A stretch of 64,000 bases of DNA from Coralloluteibacterium stylophorae. Lineage in GTDB: Bacteria > Pseudomonadota > Gammaproteobacteria > Xanthomonadales > Xanthomonadaceae. The stretch is from assembly GCF_018122625.2 (NCBI RefSeq), contig NZ_JAGQFT020000007.1, positions 1 through 64,000 of the forward strand, given 5' to 3'. This document shows positions 27,100 through 37,877 of the stretch, in pieces. The notes beneath the pieces are model-generated. The model saw only the letters and a list, made by a program, of their open reading frames with translations. It made no database searches and was not told the DNA's origin. Every line of letters starts with the position of its first letter. The first letter of the stretch is position 1. Made by a program: the position numbers and the translations under genes.

Positions 27100-28332
27100 T
27101 CAGTCGGCCTGACGACGCAGGAACGCCGGAATGTCGAGATAGGCGTGCTTGCTGTCCTCGCCCGACGCCGCCGGGGCGGGCGATGCGGCCGGCGCCGCCG
27201 GGGCCTCGGCGCGGGCACGCAGGCCCATGTGCGGCGGCTGCTGCCCGGCCACGGCGTTGGCCATGTTCATGTTCGGGTACTCCACCGCCCCGGTGGTGGC
27301 GTTGCGGACCAGCTTGACCTGGGCGCGCTGCGGCTCCTTCTCCGGCGTGCGCACCGGCTGCCGCGCGACGTTGCGGTTGAGGCCGGTGGCGACCACGGTG
27401 ACGCGCACCTCGTCCTGCATGTCCGGGTCGAGCACGGTGCCGATCACCACGGTCGCGTCCTCGGCGGCGAACTCCTCCACCGTGCGGCCGACCTCGTCGA
27501 ACTCGGCCATGGTGAAGTCGGGACCGGCGGTGATGTTGACCAGGATGCCGTTGGCGCCCTGCAGGTTGACGTCGTCGAGCAGCGGGTTCTGGATCGCGGC
27601 CTCGGCGGCGGCCTGGGCGCGGTCGTCGCCGCGGGCCGAGCCGGTGCCCATCATCGCCAGGCCCATCTCGCTCATCACCGTGCGCACGTCGGCGAAGTCG
27701 ACGTTGATCAGGCCCGGGCGCACGATCAGGTCGGCAATGCCCTGCACCGCACCCTGCAGCACGTCGTTGGCGGCGCGGAAGGCCTGGATCATGGTGGCGT
27801 TGCGGCCGAGCACGGTGATCAGCTTCTCGTTCGGCACCGTGATCAGCGAATCGCAGTGCTGCGACAGCTCCTCGATGCCCTTGAGCGCCACCTGCATGCG
27901 GCGGCGGCCCTCGAACGGGAACGGCTTGGTCACCACCGCGACGGTGAGGATGCCCATCTCCTTGGCGAGCTGGGCCACCACCGGCGCCGCGCCGGTGCCG
28001 GTGCCGCCGCCCATGCCGGCGGTGATGAACACCATGTCGGCGCCGGTCAGCGCCTCGATCAGGCGCTCGCGATCCTCGAGAGCGGCCTGGCGGCCGACCT
28101 CGGGATTGGCGCCCGCGCCCAGGCCCTTGGTGACGTGGGCGCCGAGCTGCAGCTGCAGCTTGGAGCCGTTGCTCTTGATCGCCTGCGAATCGGTGTTGGC
28201 GGTGATGAACTCGACGCCCTCGATCGCGCTGTTGACCATGTGCGCGACCGCGTTGCCGCCGCCGCCGCCGACGCCGATGACCTTGATCACCGCGTTGGGG
28301 GCGATGTGTTCGACCAGTTCGAAATGTGCCAT
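27100..28332 (-). CDS. ftsZ: Cell division GTPase FtsZ
   Basis: 410 residues. A tubulin-like GTPase forms the Z ring. The nucleotide loop [12 protein letters not shown] lies near residue 22, tubulin signature GGGTGTG at 108-114, and T7 loop [11 protein letters not shown] near residue 205. A variable linker rich in Ala/Pro (~330-390) leads to the C-terminal peptide [13 protein letters not shown], which binds FtsA and ZipA. GGAGG before ATG 28332 is well placed. It follows ftsA by 125 bp, the customary order ftsQ-ftsA-ftsZ. Confidence 0.98.
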   Translation of the reverse strand: MAHFELVEHIAPNAVIKVIGVGGGGGNAVAHMVNSAIEGVEFITANTDSQAIKSNGSKLQLQLGAHVTKGLGAGANPEVGRQAALEDRERLIEALTGADMVFITAGMGGGTGTGAAPVVAQLAKEMGILTVAVVTKPFPFEGRRRMQVALKGIEELSQHCDSLITVPNEKLITVLGRNATMIQAFRAANDVLQGAVQGIADLIVRPGLINVDFADVRTVMSEMGLAMMGTGSARGDDRAQAAAEAAIQNPLLDDVNLQGANGILVNITAGPDFTMAEFDEVGRTVEEFAAEDATVVIGTVLDPDMQDEVRVTVVATGLNRNVARQPVRTPEKEPQRAQVKLVRNATTGAVEYPNMNMANAVAGQQPPHMGLRARAEAPAAPAASPAPAASGEDSKHAYLDIPAFLRRQAD

Positions 28333-28457
28333 GTGGATGTCCTCCGGAGACTTTGATGCCGATGAATGCCGAATGCGTTGCCGTCGTTGTTTTCGTATGT
28401 GCCGCTGGGTCCCTCTCCACGCGCGCCAGGTGACGCCGCGCGCGTGCGCATCGCGAA

Positions 28458-29693
28458 CTAGAACTCCCCGCGATACCAATTCCTGAGCTTGTTCCAGAGC
28501 GTCCCGGCGCGACCGGTGGGCACCACCGGCCGCCGCGGATGCTCGATCTGCGATCCCCACAGCAGCAGGCCGACGCCGGTGGCGTGCACCGGGTTTCCCA
28601 CCACTTCCCCAAGCCCGCTGACGTGCTGCGGGATGCCGACGCGAACCGGCATGTGCAGCATCTCCTCGGCGAGCTCGACCACGCCCTCCATCTTCGAGGC
28701 GCCGCCGGTGAGCACGAGGCCGGCGCGCACCAGCTCCTCGAAGCCGGAGCGGCGCAGTTCCGCCTGCACCATCTCGAAGATCTCCTCGTAGCGGTTCTGC
28801 ACCGCCTCGGCCAGCGCCTGGCGGGCCAGGCGCCGCGGCGCACGGTCGCCCACGCTCGGCACCTGGATCGACTCCTCGGCGGTCGCCAGCTGCGCCAGCG
28901 CACAGGCGTAGCGGACCTTGATCTGTTCCGCCTCCGGGGTCGGGGTACGCAGCAGGTGGGCGATGTCGTTGGTGACCTGGTCGCCGGCGATCGGCAGCGA
29001 GGCCGAGTGCCGGATCGCGCCCTGCACGAACACCGCGATGTCGGTGGTGCCGGCGCCGATGTCGACCAGCACCACGCCCAGCTCCTTCTCGTCGGCGGTC
29101 AGCACCGCGGTCGACGAGGCCAGCGAAGCCAGGATCAGGTCGTCCACCTGCAGGCCGCAGCGCTGCACGCACTTGGTCACGTTCTGGGAGGCGCTCAACG
29201 CGCCGGTCACCAGGTGCGCGCGCACCTCCAGGCGCACGCCCGACATGCCGACCGGATTGCGGATGCCCTCCTGCGAGTTGTCGACGATGTACTCCTGCGC
29301 GAGCGCGTGGATGATCTTCTGGTCGGCCGGGATCGCCACCGCCTTGGCCGCGTCGAGCACGCGGTCGAGGTCGGCCCAGGTCACCTCGCCGTCGCGGATC
29401 GGCACGATGCCCGGCGAGTTACGGCACTGGGTGTGGCCGCCCGACATCGAGGCGTAGACCGAGCGGATCTCGCAGCCGGCCATCAGCTCGGCCTCCTCGA
29501 TCGCGCGCTGGATCGACTGCACTGTCGACTCGATGTCGACCACCACGCCGCGCTTGAGCCCGCGCGACTCGTGGCTGCCGATGCCGATGACCTCGATCGG
29601 GTTGCCGGGCGAGTACTCGCCCACCAGCGCCACCACCTTGGAGGTGCCGATATCCAGTCCGACGATCAGCGACTTGTCGCCCTTGCGGTTCAT
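28458..29693 (-). CDS. ftsA: Cell division protein FtsA
   Basis: 411 residues. An actin-like ATPase that tethers FtsZ to the membrane and recruits divisome proteins. Phosphate loop [19 protein letters not shown] is at residues 9-27, the 1C subdomain follows, phosphate 2 region [16 protein letters not shown] lies near residue 205, and an adenosine motif [10 protein letters not shown] near residue 335. The C-terminus [17 protein letters not shown] is the membrane-targeting amphipathic helix. ATG 29693 overlaps the ftsQ stop by four bases (ATGA), indicating translational coupling. Confidence 0.97.
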   Translation of the reverse strand: MNRKGDKSLIVGLDIGTSKVVALVGEYSPGNPIEVIGIGSHESRGLKRGVVVDIESTVQSIQRAIEEAELMAGCEIRSVYASMSGGHTQCRNSPGIVPIRDGEVTWADLDRVLDAAKAVAIPADQKIIHALAQEYIVDNSQEGIRNPVGMSGVRLEVRAHLVTGALSASQNVTKCVQRCGLQVDDLILASLASSTAVLTADEKELGVVLVDIGAGTTDIAVFVQGAIRHSASLPIAGDQVTNDIAHLLRTPTPEAEQIKVRYACALAQLATAEESIQVPSVGDRAPRRLARQALAEAVQNRYEEIFEMVQAELRRSGFEELVRAGLVLTGGASKMEGVVELAEEMLHMPVRVGIPQHVSGLGEVVGNPVHATGVGLLLWGSQIEHPRRPVVPTGRAGTLWNKLRNWYRGEF

Positions 29694-30493
29694 GTGCGTG
29701 CCTGTGCGTGCATGGGAGTCCCGGGCCGCGTGCGGGCGGCGACGCGCGGGGACGGATCGAGCGCGGCGCCGGCGGCACCGGGCGCCTCGGGTTCGGCATC
29801 GCCCCAAACGAGGGCGAAGCCGTTGGTGTAGCGGAGGTCGGCGCGCAGCAGCGGGCGTCGTTCGGCGGCCACCACGTGCGGCAGCAGCCTGGCGAAGCGG
29901 GTCATGCGCGCCTCGGGCTCGGTGCGCCCGAGCACCACCTCGGTGCCGCCGTCGAGGGCGAGCGTCCAGCTGCCGCGCGCGCTGAGGTCGACGCGCTCCA
30001 GGCGCCGGCCGCTGCCGGCGAACAGCGGCGCCGCGGCCTTGAACAGGCCGACCACCTCGGCCACGCGCGACTGCGGGCCGTGCAGCTGCGGCAGGCCGTC
30101 GGGAATCGCGCTGTCGCCCGGGGTGGCGAACAGCCGCCCCTGTTCGGACAGCAGCTGGTCCTCGCCCCAGCGCGCGAACGGCCGGTGCTCGCTGATGGCA
30201 ACTTCCAGCACGTCCGGCCAGCGCTTGCGCACCGCGACGGTCTCGACCCAGGGCAGGCCCGCCACCGCGACCCGCACCTCGAGCGGATCCACGCCGAAGA
30301 AGCCGCCGTCGGCGTGCGGCAGCACCGCGCCGCGCACCTGCTCCTCGCTGACCCGCTCGAACGCGCCGGTGACCAGCAGCCGCCGCATCGGCCAGCGGTC
30401 GCCCGCGATCCAGCCGTTGAGCACCGCCACGATGGGCAGGGCCACGAGCGCGATCGCGAGCGTCCAGGCGACGAGGCGGACGAGGGCGTTCAT
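29690..30493 (-). CDS. ftsQ: Cell division protein FtsQ
   Basis: 267 residues. Bitopic protein with one transmembrane helix (residues ~8-30), POTRA domain (WPMRRLLVTGAFERVSEEQV onwards), and beta domain with WPDVLEVAISEHRPFARW, where it links FtsB/FtsL and early to late divisome steps. The C-terminal tail is Pro/Ala-rich. ATG 30493 is the first start after the intergenic heptad element. Unlike the other genes of the cluster, it does not overlap its upstream neighbour ddlB; 187 bp of repeat-bearing DNA separate them. Confidence 0.93.
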   Translation of the reverse strand: MNALVRLVAWTLAIALVALPIVAVLNGWIAGDRWPMRRLLVTGAFERVSEEQVRGAVLPHADGGFFGVDPLEVRVAVAGLPWVETVAVRKRWPDVLEVAISEHRPFARWGEDQLLSEQGRLFATPGDSAIPDGLPQLHGPQSRVAEVVGLFKAAAPLFAGSGRRLERVDLSARGSWTLALDGGTEVVLGRTEPEARMTRFARLLPHVVAAERRPLLRADLRYTNGFALVWGDAEPEAPGAAGAALDPSPRVAARTRPGTPMHAQART

Positions 30494-30515
30494 GGCTGGG
30501 CCTCGGGCGGAGAGG

Positions 30516-30663
30516 CGGGAATCGGGAATCGGGAATCGGGACCCGAGGCGCTGCACCGGCTCACCGCGCGCGGCGATACGGCCGCGCCGACGCGTGAGGT
30601 CGGAGCGAACTCCTGGGTGTCCACGCGGGCCAGCAGGTCCCGGTTCCCGACTCCCGATTCCCG
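30516..30663. repeat. Heptad inverted-repeat element between ddlB and ftsQ
   Basis: Left arm: GGGAATC three times, then GGGACCC (30517-30544). Right arm: GGTCCCG, GTTCCCG, ACTCCCG, ATTCCCG (30636-30663). The arms are inverted and match at all but two of about 28 positions. They enclose a 91-bp core without a recognisable gene. Core and arms together can form a long stem-loop in the transcript. It is the only break longer than a few bases among the genes from ftsA to rsmH. Confidence 0.8.
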
Positions 30664-30680
30664 CGGCATCGACCCGAGGT

Positions 30681-31640
30681 TCACGTCCGCACCTCCCCGG
30701 TCAGCGCGGTCTCCAGCACCGCCCAGCACAGATCCTCGAACCCGATGCCGACCGCGCGCGCGGCCTTGGGTACCAGGGAGTGGCTGGTCATGCCCGGCGC
30801 GGTGTTGACCTCGAGCAGCCAGTCGCGGCCGTCGCGATCGCGCATGATGTCGACCCGCCCCCAGCCGCTGCAGCCGGCGGCGCGGAAGGCGGCGAGCGCG
30901 AGCTCGCGCATCGAGGCTTCCGCGGCGCCGTCGAGGCCGGGGCAGAGATAGGTGGTGTCCTCCGCCACGTACTTGGCGTGGTAGTCGTAGTAGGCGCCGG
31001 CGGGGACGATGCGGATGCTCGGCAGCGCGGCGTCGCCGAGGATGCCGACGGTGTATTCGCCGGCATCGGCGCCGTCGGTCTCGATCAGCTGTTCCATCAG
31101 CAGCTCGCCGGGGTAGCGCGCGGCCAGCGCCATCGCTTCGTCGAGGTCGGCATCGTCGAACACGCGGCTGACGCCGACGCTGGAGCCCTCGCAGGCCGGC
31201 TTGACGATCACCGGCAGGCCGAGCTCGCGCGCAGCGGCGTGGACGTCGTCGCCCGGCGCCAGGCGCACGTAGCGCGGCGTGCGCAGGCCCAGCGCCAGCC
31301 ACACCTGCTTGGTGCGGATCTTGTCCATCGACAGCGCCGAGCCGAGCACGCCGGAGCCGGTGTAGGGCACGCCGAGCGCGTCGAGCAGGCCCTGCAGCAC
31401 GCCGTCCTCGCCGCCGCCGTGGCTGCCGTGCAGCACGTTGAAGACGCGGTCGACGCGCCCGGCACGGATCGCCTCGATCAGCGCCGGCACGCCGTCGACG
31501 GCGTGCGCGTCGATGCCGCGCGCCTGCAGCGCGGCCAGCACGTTGCGGCCGGAGTCGAGCGACACCTCGCGCTCGCTGGAGGTCCCGCCCATCAGCACCG
31601 CGACGCGGCCGAAGGCGCGGGGGTCGGTGACGCGGCTCAT
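30681..31640 (-). CDS. ddlB: D-alanine-D-alanine ligase
   Basis: 319 residues of the ATP-grasp fold. It makes the D-Ala-D-Ala dipeptide for MurF. N-terminal [22 protein letters not shown]-binding [18 protein letters not shown] near residue 145, and the metal-binding end [20 protein letters not shown] near residue 275 are visible. ATG 31640 overlaps the murC stop by four bases. The dcw-linked location indicates the DdlB form rather than DdlA. Confidence 0.96.
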   Translation of the reverse strand: MSRVTDPRAFGRVAVLMGGTSSEREVSLDSGRNVLAALQARGIDAHAVDGVPALIEAIRAGRVDRVFNVLHGSHGGGEDGVLQGLLDALGVPYTGSGVLGSALSMDKIRTKQVWLALGLRTPRYVRLAPGDDVHAAARELGLPVIVKPACEGSSVGVSRVFDDADLDEAMALAARYPGELLMEQLIETDGADAGEYTVGILGDAALPSIRIVPAGAYYDYHAKYVAEDTTYLCPGLDGAAEASMRELALAAFRAAGCSGWGRVDIMRDRDGRDWLLEVNTAPGMTSHSLVPKAARAVGIGFEDLCWAVLETALTGEVRT

Positions 31641-33067
31641 GCCCTGGCTCCCTTGAATCCGGTGGTGGCCAGTTCCGCGGCGACCTGGCCGATGTCGCCC
31701 GCGCCCATCACCAGCAGGAGGTCGCCGTCGGCGAGCACGTCGGGCAGCAGCGCCGGCAGCTCGGCGGCGGGGCCGACCAGCACCGGATCGAGGCGCCCGC
31801 GCGAGCGGATCGCGCGCGCCAGCGCCTTGGCGTCGGCATTGGCGATCGGCGCCTCGCCGGCGGGATAGACGTCGGTCAGCACCACCGCGTCGGCGCTGGA
31901 GAGCACCGCGGCGAAGTCGTCGAGCAGGTCGCGGGTGCGCGAATAGCGGTGCGGCTGGAAGGCCACCACCAGGCGCCGGTCCGGCCAGCCGCCGCGCGCG
32001 GCGGCGAACACCGCGGCCAGTTCGCGCGGATGGTGGCCGTAGTCGTCGACGACCAGCGCGCTGCCACGGCCGAAGGCGATCTCGCCCAGCGCGTTGAAGC
32101 GCCGGCCCACGCCCTGGAAACCCTCCAGCGCCCGCGCGATCGCGGCGGCGTCGACGCCGAGCTGCCAGCCGATCGCGGCCGCGGCCAGTGCGTTGAGCAC
32201 GTTGTGGCGGCCCGGCATGTTGAGGGTGACGTCGACGCACTCCGACTCCGGCAGGCACAGCCGGAAGCGGGTGCGGCCGCCTTCCGGCGAGACGTGCTCG
32301 GCGCGGACGTCGGCGACGTCGGCCAGGCCGTAGGTCATCATGTGCCGCGGCATCGCCGCGGCCAGCTCGGCGACCTCCGGGTCGTCGATGCACAGCACCG
32401 CCAGGCCGTAGAACGGCAGCCGGTGCAGGAATTCGGAGAAGGCCGCACGCACCCGGCCGAAGTCGCCGCCGTAGTTCTCGAGGTGGTCGGCATCGATGTT
32501 GGTGACCACCGCGATCAGCGGGTTCAGGCGCAGGAAGCTGCCGTCGCTCTCGTCGGCCTCGGCCACCAACCACTGTCCGGTGCCCAGGCGCGCGTTGGCG
32601 CCGGCCGACAGCAGCTGACCGCCGATGACGAAGGTCGGGTCGATGCCGCCTTCCGAGAGCACGCTGGCGATCAGGCTGGTGGTCGTGGTCTTGCCGTGGG
32701 TGCCGGCCACCGCGATGCCGCGGCGGAACCGCATCAGCTCGGCCAGCATCTCCGCGCGCGGCACCACCGGGATGCGCTGCGTGCGTGCAGCGATGAGCTC
32801 CGGGTTGTCCTGGCGGATCGCGCTGGAGATCACCACCACGTCGGCGTCGCCCAGGTGCTCCGGCGCGTGGCCGCGCTCGACCCGCGCACCCAGCGATGCG
32901 AGGCGCCGGGTCACCCGGTTGTCGGCCATGTCCGAACCCGAGACCACGTAGCCCAGGGTGCACAGCACCTCGGCGATGCCGCTCATGCCGGCGCCGCCGA
33001 TGCCGATGAAGTGCACGCGCGAATGCGCGCGGGCGAGATCGCCGGTCTGCTGCAGGCGCCGGTTCAT
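31637..33067 (-). CDS. murC: UDP-N-acetylmuramate-L-alanine ligase MurC
   Basis: 476 residues. It adds L-Ala to UDP-MurNAc with ATP. Rossmann UDP-binding loop [15 protein letters not shown] lies at 21-35, ATP loop [14 protein letters not shown] at 121-134, the central domain contains [14 protein letters not shown], and the ligand domain [15 protein letters not shown]. The start [20 protein letters not shown] overlaps the murG stop by four bases. Length and motifs are typical. Confidence 0.97.
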   Translation of the reverse strand: MNRRLQQTGDLARAHSRVHFIGIGGAGMSGIAEVLCTLGYVVSGSDMADNRVTRRLASLGARVERGHAPEHLGDADVVVISSAIRQDNPELIAARTQRIPVVPRAEMLAELMRFRRGIAVAGTHGKTTTTSLIASVLSEGGIDPTFVIGGQLLSAGANARLGTGQWLVAEADESDGSFLRLNPLIAVVTNIDADHLENYGGDFGRVRAAFSEFLHRLPFYGLAVLCIDDPEVAELAAAMPRHMMTYGLADVADVRAEHVSPEGGRTRFRLCLPESECVDVTLNMPGRHNVLNALAAAAIGWQLGVDAAAIARALEGFQGVGRRFNALGEIAFGRGSALVVDDYGHHPRELAAVFAAARGGWPDRRLVVAFQPHRYSRTRDLLDDFAAVLSSADAVVLTDVYPAGEAPIANADAKALARAIRSRGRLDPVLVGPAAELPALLPDVLADGDLLLVMGAGDIGQVAAELATTGFKGARA

Positions 33068-34143
33068 GCGCTCGCCTCCGCCAGCACGACGTCGGCCACG
33101 GCGTCGGCGGCATCGGGCCGCGCGAGCGCGCGCGCAGCATTGGCCATGCGCCGGGCGATCGCGCGGTCGGCCAGCAGCTCCGCCAGCGTGCCGGCCAGCC
33201 GGGTCTCGAAGTTCTCGCCCTGCGGCAGCAGCCGTGCCGCGCCGCGCTCGACCAGGTATTCGGCGTTCCGGGTCTGGTGGTCGTCGACCGCGGCCGGGAA
33301 CGGCACCAGCACGCTGCCGACGCCGGCGGCGCACAGCTCGGCCAGGGTCAGCGCGCCGGCGCGGCAGACGACCAGGTCGGCCCAGGCATAGGCCGCGGCC
33401 ATGTCGGCAATGAAGGGCTCGACCGCGGCCGGCACGTCCGCCTCCGCGTACGCCGAACGCGCCTCGTCGGCAAGCTTCTCGCCGCACTGGTGGCGCACCT
33501 CGACCTCGACCCGCGCACCCAGCGCCGCCAGCGCGCGTGGCACGCCGGTGTTGAGCGCGCGCGCGCCCTGGCTGCCGCCGAGCACGAGCAGCCGCAGGCG
33601 CCCGTCGCGGGTGGCGAAGCGTTCGGCCGGCGGCGCGATCGCGGCGATCTCGGCACGCACCGGATTGCCCACCGGCTCTTCCTTCACCGCGCCGCCGAAG
33701 CTGTCGGGGAACCCGGTCAGCACGCGCCGGGCCAGGCGCGACAGGGTGCGGTTGGTGACGCCGGGCGCGCGGTTCTGTTCGTGCACGACGAGCGGCCGGC
33801 GCAGCAGCCACGCGGCCAGGCCGCCGGGGCCGGCCGCGAAGCCGCCGAAGCTGATCACCGCGCGCGGGCGCCGCGCGCGCAGCAGCGCGAGCGCCTGCGC
33901 CAGCGCACGACCGAGCTTCAGCGGTGCGGCGACGAGCGTCGCCGCGCCCTTGCCGCGGATGCCGCCGATGGCCAGCGTCTCGATCTCGATGCCGCGCGTC
34001 GGGACCAGCCGCGTCTCCATGCCGCCGGCCGCGCCGAGCCACAGCACCGGCACGCCGCGGGCCTGCAGGGCCTGGGCGACCGCCAGTCCCGGGAAGATGT
34101 GGCCGCCGGTGCCGCCGGCGAGGATCAGCACGGGACCGCTCAT
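33064..34143 (-). CDS. murG: UDP-GlcNAc:lipid I N-acetylglucosaminyltransferase MurG
   Basis: 359 residues, a GT28 enzyme that converts lipid I to lipid II on the cytoplasmic membrane face. The G loops [20 protein letters not shown] (residue ~7), [17 protein letters not shown] (~98) and the donor-site [10 protein letters not shown] (~190) are present, with [15 protein letters not shown] near residue 265 for UDP binding. ATG 34143 overlaps the ftsW stop by four bases. Confidence 0.97.
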   Translation of the reverse strand: MSGPVLILAGGTGGHIFPGLAVAQALQARGVPVLWLGAAGGMETRLVPTRGIEIETLAIGGIRGKGAATLVAAPLKLGRALAQALALLRARRPRAVISFGGFAAGPGGLAAWLLRRPLVVHEQNRAPGVTNRTLSRLARRVLTGFPDSFGGAVKEEPVGNPVRAEIAAIAPPAERFATRDGRLRLLVLGGSQGARALNTGVPRALAALGARVEVEVRHQCGEKLADEARSAYAEADVPAAVEPFIADMAAAYAWADLVVCRAGALTLAELCAAGVGSVLVPFPAAVDDHQTRNAEYLVERGAARLLPQGENFETRLAGTLAELLADRAIARRMANAARALARPDAADAVADVVLAEASA

Positions 34144-35420
34144 GCGCCACCTCCCCACACCGGCGCGACGCGCGCGCGGCCGGTGCGCAGCGGCACCGGC
34201 GGCTGCGCGTCGGCCTCGTCCGCGGGCGCCGCGTCCTCGACCACGGCCTCGCCGCGCCGCAGCGCGACCTGGCGCGCGGCGCGCTCGACCTCGTAGCTCA
34301 CCCGCAGCAGCAGGCCGATCGCCACGCAGGTCATCAGCACGCTGGAGCCGCCGGAGGAGATCAGCGGCAGGGTCAGGCCCTTGGTCGGCAGCAGGCCGAG
34401 GTTGACCCCGATCGACACGAAGCTCTGCAGGCTCAGGCAGGTAGCCACGCCGAAGGCGACGTAGGCCGAGAACAGCCGGCGCATCTCGATCGCGCGCAGG
34501 CCGATCGCGAACGCGCGCCAGGTCAGCAGCGCGAACAGCCCCACGACCAGCACCACGCCGGCGAAGCCGAGCTCCTCGGCGATCACCGCCATGATGAAGT
34601 CGGTGTGCGCCTCCGGCAGGTAGAACAGCTTCTGCACGCTGGCGCCCAGACCCACGCCGAACCACTCGCCGCGGCCGACCGCGATCAGCGCCTGGGTGAG
34701 CTGAAAGCCGTCGCGGAACGGGTCTTCCCAGGGATTGAGGAACGAGGTCAGGCGGCGCACGCGGTAGGGCTCGGCCACCGCCACCAGCGCGATCGCCGGG
34801 ATCGCCACCAGCACCGGCGCGAACAGGCGCGGGATGCTCGCCCCGCCCAGCAGCAGCATGCAGCCGGCCACGCACACCAGCAGCATCGCCGAGCCGAAGT
34901 CCGGCTGCGCCAGCAGCAGCACGACCATGGCGCCGGCCACGCCCAGCGGCTTCAGCACCGCGACCCAGCGCCGCTGCAGCGCATCGCGGTAGCGCACCAG
35001 GTAGCTCGACAGCCACACGATGAACAGGATCTTGGTCGCCTCGACGGTCTGGAAGTTGGAGATGCCGAGGTCGATCCAGCGCCGCGCGCCGTTGACCGTC
35101 TTGCCCAGGCCCGGCATGAACACCACCAGCAGCGCGAGGAAGCCGAGCAGCAGCGCGAGGTGCGCGTTCTGCTCGATCACCTTGAGCTCGGTGCGCATCA
35201 CGATCGCGGCCAGCACCAGCCCGCCCGCCAGGAACACCAGATGGCGGACGAAGAAGTAGAACGGCCCCACGTCGAGGCCCTCGGCGATCGCGATCGAGCT
35301 GGAGCCGACCATGACCACGCCGAGGCTCGCGATCGCCAGCACGATCGCGACCAGCGCGGGGTCGAAGCGGCCGCGGATCTCGTCGGCGCGCATGGCCTGG
35401 TTGGCGGCGGCGTCGTGCAT
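34140..35420 (-). CDS. ftsW: Peptidoglycan glycosyltransferase FtsW
   Basis: 426 residues of the SEDS family, with ten membrane helices. It polymerises lipid II at the septum together with FtsI. Typical segments are [13 protein letters not shown] (~145), [10 protein letters not shown] (~210), and the large periplasmic loop [20 protein letters not shown], followed by [18 protein letters not shown] with the catalytic-site Asp. The Arg/Glu-rich C-terminus is cytoplasmic. The start ATG 35420 ([17 protein letters not shown]) is two bases from the mraY stop; a second ATG nine codons later is possible. Confidence 0.95.
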   Translation of the reverse strand: MHDAAANQAMRADEIRGRFDPALVAIVLAIASLGVVMVGSSSIAIAEGLDVGPFYFFVRHLVFLAGGLVLAAIVMRTELKVIEQNAHLALLLGFLALLVVFMPGLGKTVNGARRWIDLGISNFQTVEATKILFIVWLSSYLVRYRDALQRRWVAVLKPLGVAGAMVVLLLAQPDFGSAMLLVCVAGCMLLLGGASIPRLFAPVLVAIPAIALVAVAEPYRVRRLTSFLNPWEDPFRDGFQLTQALIAVGRGEWFGVGLGASVQKLFYLPEAHTDFIMAVIAEELGFAGVVLVVGLFALLTWRAFAIGLRAIEMRRLFSAYVAFGVATCLSLQSFVSIGVNLGLLPTKGLTLPLISSGGSSVLMTCVAIGLLLRVSYEVERAARQVALRRGEAVVEDAAPADEADAQPPVPLRTGRARVAPVWGGGA

Positions 35421-35422
35421 CG

Positions 35423-36505
35423 TCAGCGCACCTTCAACGTGGCCAGGCCGACCAGCACCAGCACCACGGTGATGATCCAGAAGCGGACGATCACGCGCGG
35501 CTCGGGCCAGCCCTTGAGTTCGAAGTGGTGGTGGATCGGCGCCATCCGGAAGATGCGCTTGCCGGTGAGCTTGAAGCTCGCCACCTGGGCCATGACCGAC
35601 AGCGTCTCGATCACGAAGATGCCGCCCATGACCACCAGCACCAGCTCCTGGCGCACGATCACCGCCACGCAGCCGATCGCGGCACCGAGCGCGAGCGCGC
35701 CGATGTCGCCCATGAACACCTGCGCCGGATAGGTGTTGAACCACAGGAAGCCCAGCCCCGCACCGGCGATGGCGGCGCAGAAGATGGCGAGCTCGCCCGC
35801 GCCCGGCACCTGCGGGATCTGCAGGTAGACCGAGAACTCGGCATGGCCGGAGGCGTAGGCGAACACCCCCAGCGCGCCGGCGACCAGCACGCTGGGCATG
35901 ATCGCCAGCCCGTCGAGGCCGTCGGTGAGGTTGACCGCGTTGGAGAAGCCGACGATCCAGAAGTAGGCGATGGCGATCAGGCCGGCGCCGAGCGGGAACA
36001 CCGCGTCCTTGAGCAGCGGCAGGAAGAACTGGGTGTTGGACGGCGCGTCGGCCGAGAGGAACAGGAACACGCCGGCGGCCAGGCCGAACACCGACTGCAG
36101 CGCGTACTTGGTGCGCGAGCGCAGGCCGTTCGGATCGCGCTTGGCGAGCTTGATCCAGTCGTCGAGCCAGCCGATCGCGCCGAAGGCGACCAGCACCGCC
36201 AGCACCACCCACACGTAGCGGTTGCGCAGGTCGGCCCAGAGCAGGGTCGACAGCGTCACCGCCAGCAGGATCAGGGCACCGCCCATGGTCGGCGTGCCGG
36301 CCTTGGAGAAGTGGCTCTGCGGCCCGTCGCTGCGGATCGGCTGGCCGCCCTTGATCAGCGCGAGCCTGCGGATCAGCGCGGGGCCGAGCAGCAGCGCCAG
36401 CGCCAGCGAGGTCAGCGCACCCAGGATGGCGCGCAGCGTGATGTAGCCGAAGACGCTGAAGAAGTTCTCCAGTCCCTGCAGCCAGCGCGCCAGCTCAAGC
36501 AGCAT
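35423..36505 (-). CDS. mraY: Phospho-MurNAc-pentapeptide transferase MraY
   Basis: 360 residues with ten membrane helices. It transfers phospho-MurNAc-pentapeptide onto undecaprenyl phosphate to make lipid I. Motifs are [13 protein letters not shown] (residue ~64), the catalytic [20 protein letters not shown] near residue 255, [10 protein letters not shown] near 193, and the loop [23 protein letters not shown] at the C-terminus. The start [20 protein letters not shown] is canonical and overlaps the murF end by 11 bases. Confidence 0.97.
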   Translation of the reverse strand: MLLELARWLQGLENFFSVFGYITLRAILGALTSLALALLLGPALIRRLALIKGGQPIRSDGPQSHFSKAGTPTMGGALILLAVTLSTLLWADLRNRYVWVVLAVLVAFGAIGWLDDWIKLAKRDPNGLRSRTKYALQSVFGLAAGVFLFLSADAPSNTQFFLPLLKDAVFPLGAGLIAIAYFWIVGFSNAVNLTDGLDGLAIMPSVLVAGALGVFAYASGHAEFSVYLQIPQVPGAGELAIFCAAIAGAGLGFLWFNTYPAQVFMGDIGALALGAAIGCVAVIVRQELVLVVMGGIFVIETLSVMAQVASFKLTGKRIFRMAPIHHHFELKGWPEPRVIVRFWIITVVLVLVGLATLKVR

Positions 36506-37877
36506 GCGCGGAGTCCTCCTTCGTCGCCGCCGGCAGCAGCGCCGCGACCACCCTGTCCATCGCGGCCGAGCGCGATCCCTTGACCAGCACGCGGGTGCCG
36601 GCCGCTGCGCCGTCGAGTTCGGCGCGCAGCGCCTCGATCAGCGCCGCGTGCGTGTCGAACTGCCGGGCGCCGGCGCCGAACGCGGCGACGGTGTTCCGGT
36701 TCAGCGGTCCCAGTGCGAAGAGCCGCGCGATGCCGCGCTCGCGGGCGCGGGTGCCGACGTCGGCGTGCAGGCGCGCTTCGTCCGCGCCCAGCTCCTTCAT
36801 CTCGCCCAGCACCAGCCAGGCCTCGCCACCGGCGGCGGCGAGGGTGTCGATGGCGGCGGCGACCGAGCCGGGATTGGCGTTGTAGCTGTCGTCGATCAGC
36901 ACCACGCCGCCGGCGAGCGCGTGCGCCACCTGGCGCCCGGCCACCGCCGGCGCGGCGGCGAGACCGTCGCGCACCGCGTCCAGGCCGGCGCCGAGGCCGA
37001 GCGCGCAGGCCGCGGCGGCCAGCGCGTTGCGCACGTTGTGGCGGCCGGCGAACGGCAGCGCGACGTCGATCGCGCCCTCGGGCGCATGCAGGCGGAAGCG
37101 GCTGCCGGCCGCGTCGGCGACGATGTCCGAGGCGGTCACGGCGGCGCTGGCCTCGAGGCCCACGTCGAGCACCCGGCGGTCGCCGGCGAGCTCGCGGAAG
37201 TACGGCGCGAAGGCGTCGTCGGCATTGATCACCGCCACGCCGTCCTCCGGCAGCGCACGGTAAATCGCGCCCTTGGTCTCGGCCACGCCGAGCAGCGAGC
37301 CCATGCGCTCCAGGTGCGCCGGCGCGACGTTGTTGACCAGGGCGACGTGCGGCCGCGCGACGGCGGTGAGGTAGGCGATGTCGCCGGGCTTGCCCGCGCC
37401 CATCTCGTAGACGGCGAAGTCGGCGTCCTCGGGCGCGTCGAGCACCGCCAGCGGCAGGCCGATCTCGTTGTTGCGGTTGCCGGGATTGGCGTAGGCGCGG
37501 CCGGCGCGGGCGAGGATGGCGCCGAGCATGGTCTTGACCGTGGTCTTGCCGTTGCTGCCGGTGATCGCCGCCACCCGCGTCGTGCGCGCGGCCTGGATCC
37601 CGGCGGCGATGCCCGCGAGCGCGCGCTCGGCATCGGCGACCAGCAGCTGCGGCAGGGCGGCGTCGACCTCGCGCTCGACCAGCGCGGCCGCGGCGCCCGC
37701 GTCGGCGGCGGCGGGCACGAAGTCGTGGCCGTCGACGCGCTCCCCGCGCAGCGCCACGAACAGGGCGCCTGAGGCCACCGCGCGCGAATCGATCGCGACC
37801 GCGTCGATCGCGACGTCGGCGCCGACGATCCGGCCGTCGCACCAGGCGGCGAGCTGCGCGAGCTGCACGCGCCTCAT
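36495..37877 (-). CDS. murF: UDP-MurNAc-tripeptide-D-Ala-D-Ala ligase MurF
   Basis: 460 residues. It adds the dipeptide from Ddl to UDP-MurNAc-tripeptide. ATP loop [14 protein letters not shown] is at about 104-117; the family motifs [14 protein letters not shown] and [13 protein letters not shown] follow, then [14 protein letters not shown] and [11 protein letters not shown]. The N-terminal substrate domain ends near residue 90. ATG 37877 overlaps the murE stop by four bases. Confidence 0.96.
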   Translation of the reverse strand: MRRVQLAQLAAWCDGRIVGADVAIDAVAIDSRAVASGALFVALRGERVDGHDFVPAAADAGAAAALVEREVDAALPQLLVADAERALAGIAAGIQAARTTRVAAITGSNGKTTVKTMLGAILARAGRAYANPGNRNNEIGLPLAVLDAPEDADFAVYEMGAGKPGDIAYLTAVARPHVALVNNVAPAHLERMGSLLGVAETKGAIYRALPEDGVAVINADDAFAPYFRELAGDRRVLDVGLEASAAVTASDIVADAAGSRFRLHAPEGAIDVALPFAGRHNVRNALAAAACALGLGAGLDAVRDGLAAAPAVAGRQVAHALAGGVVLIDDSYNANPGSVAAAIDTLAAAGGEAWLVLGEMKELGADEARLHADVGTRARERGIARLFALGPLNRNTVAAFGAGARQFDTHAALIEALRAELDGAAAGTRVLVKGSRSAAMDRVVAALLPAATKEDSAHAA

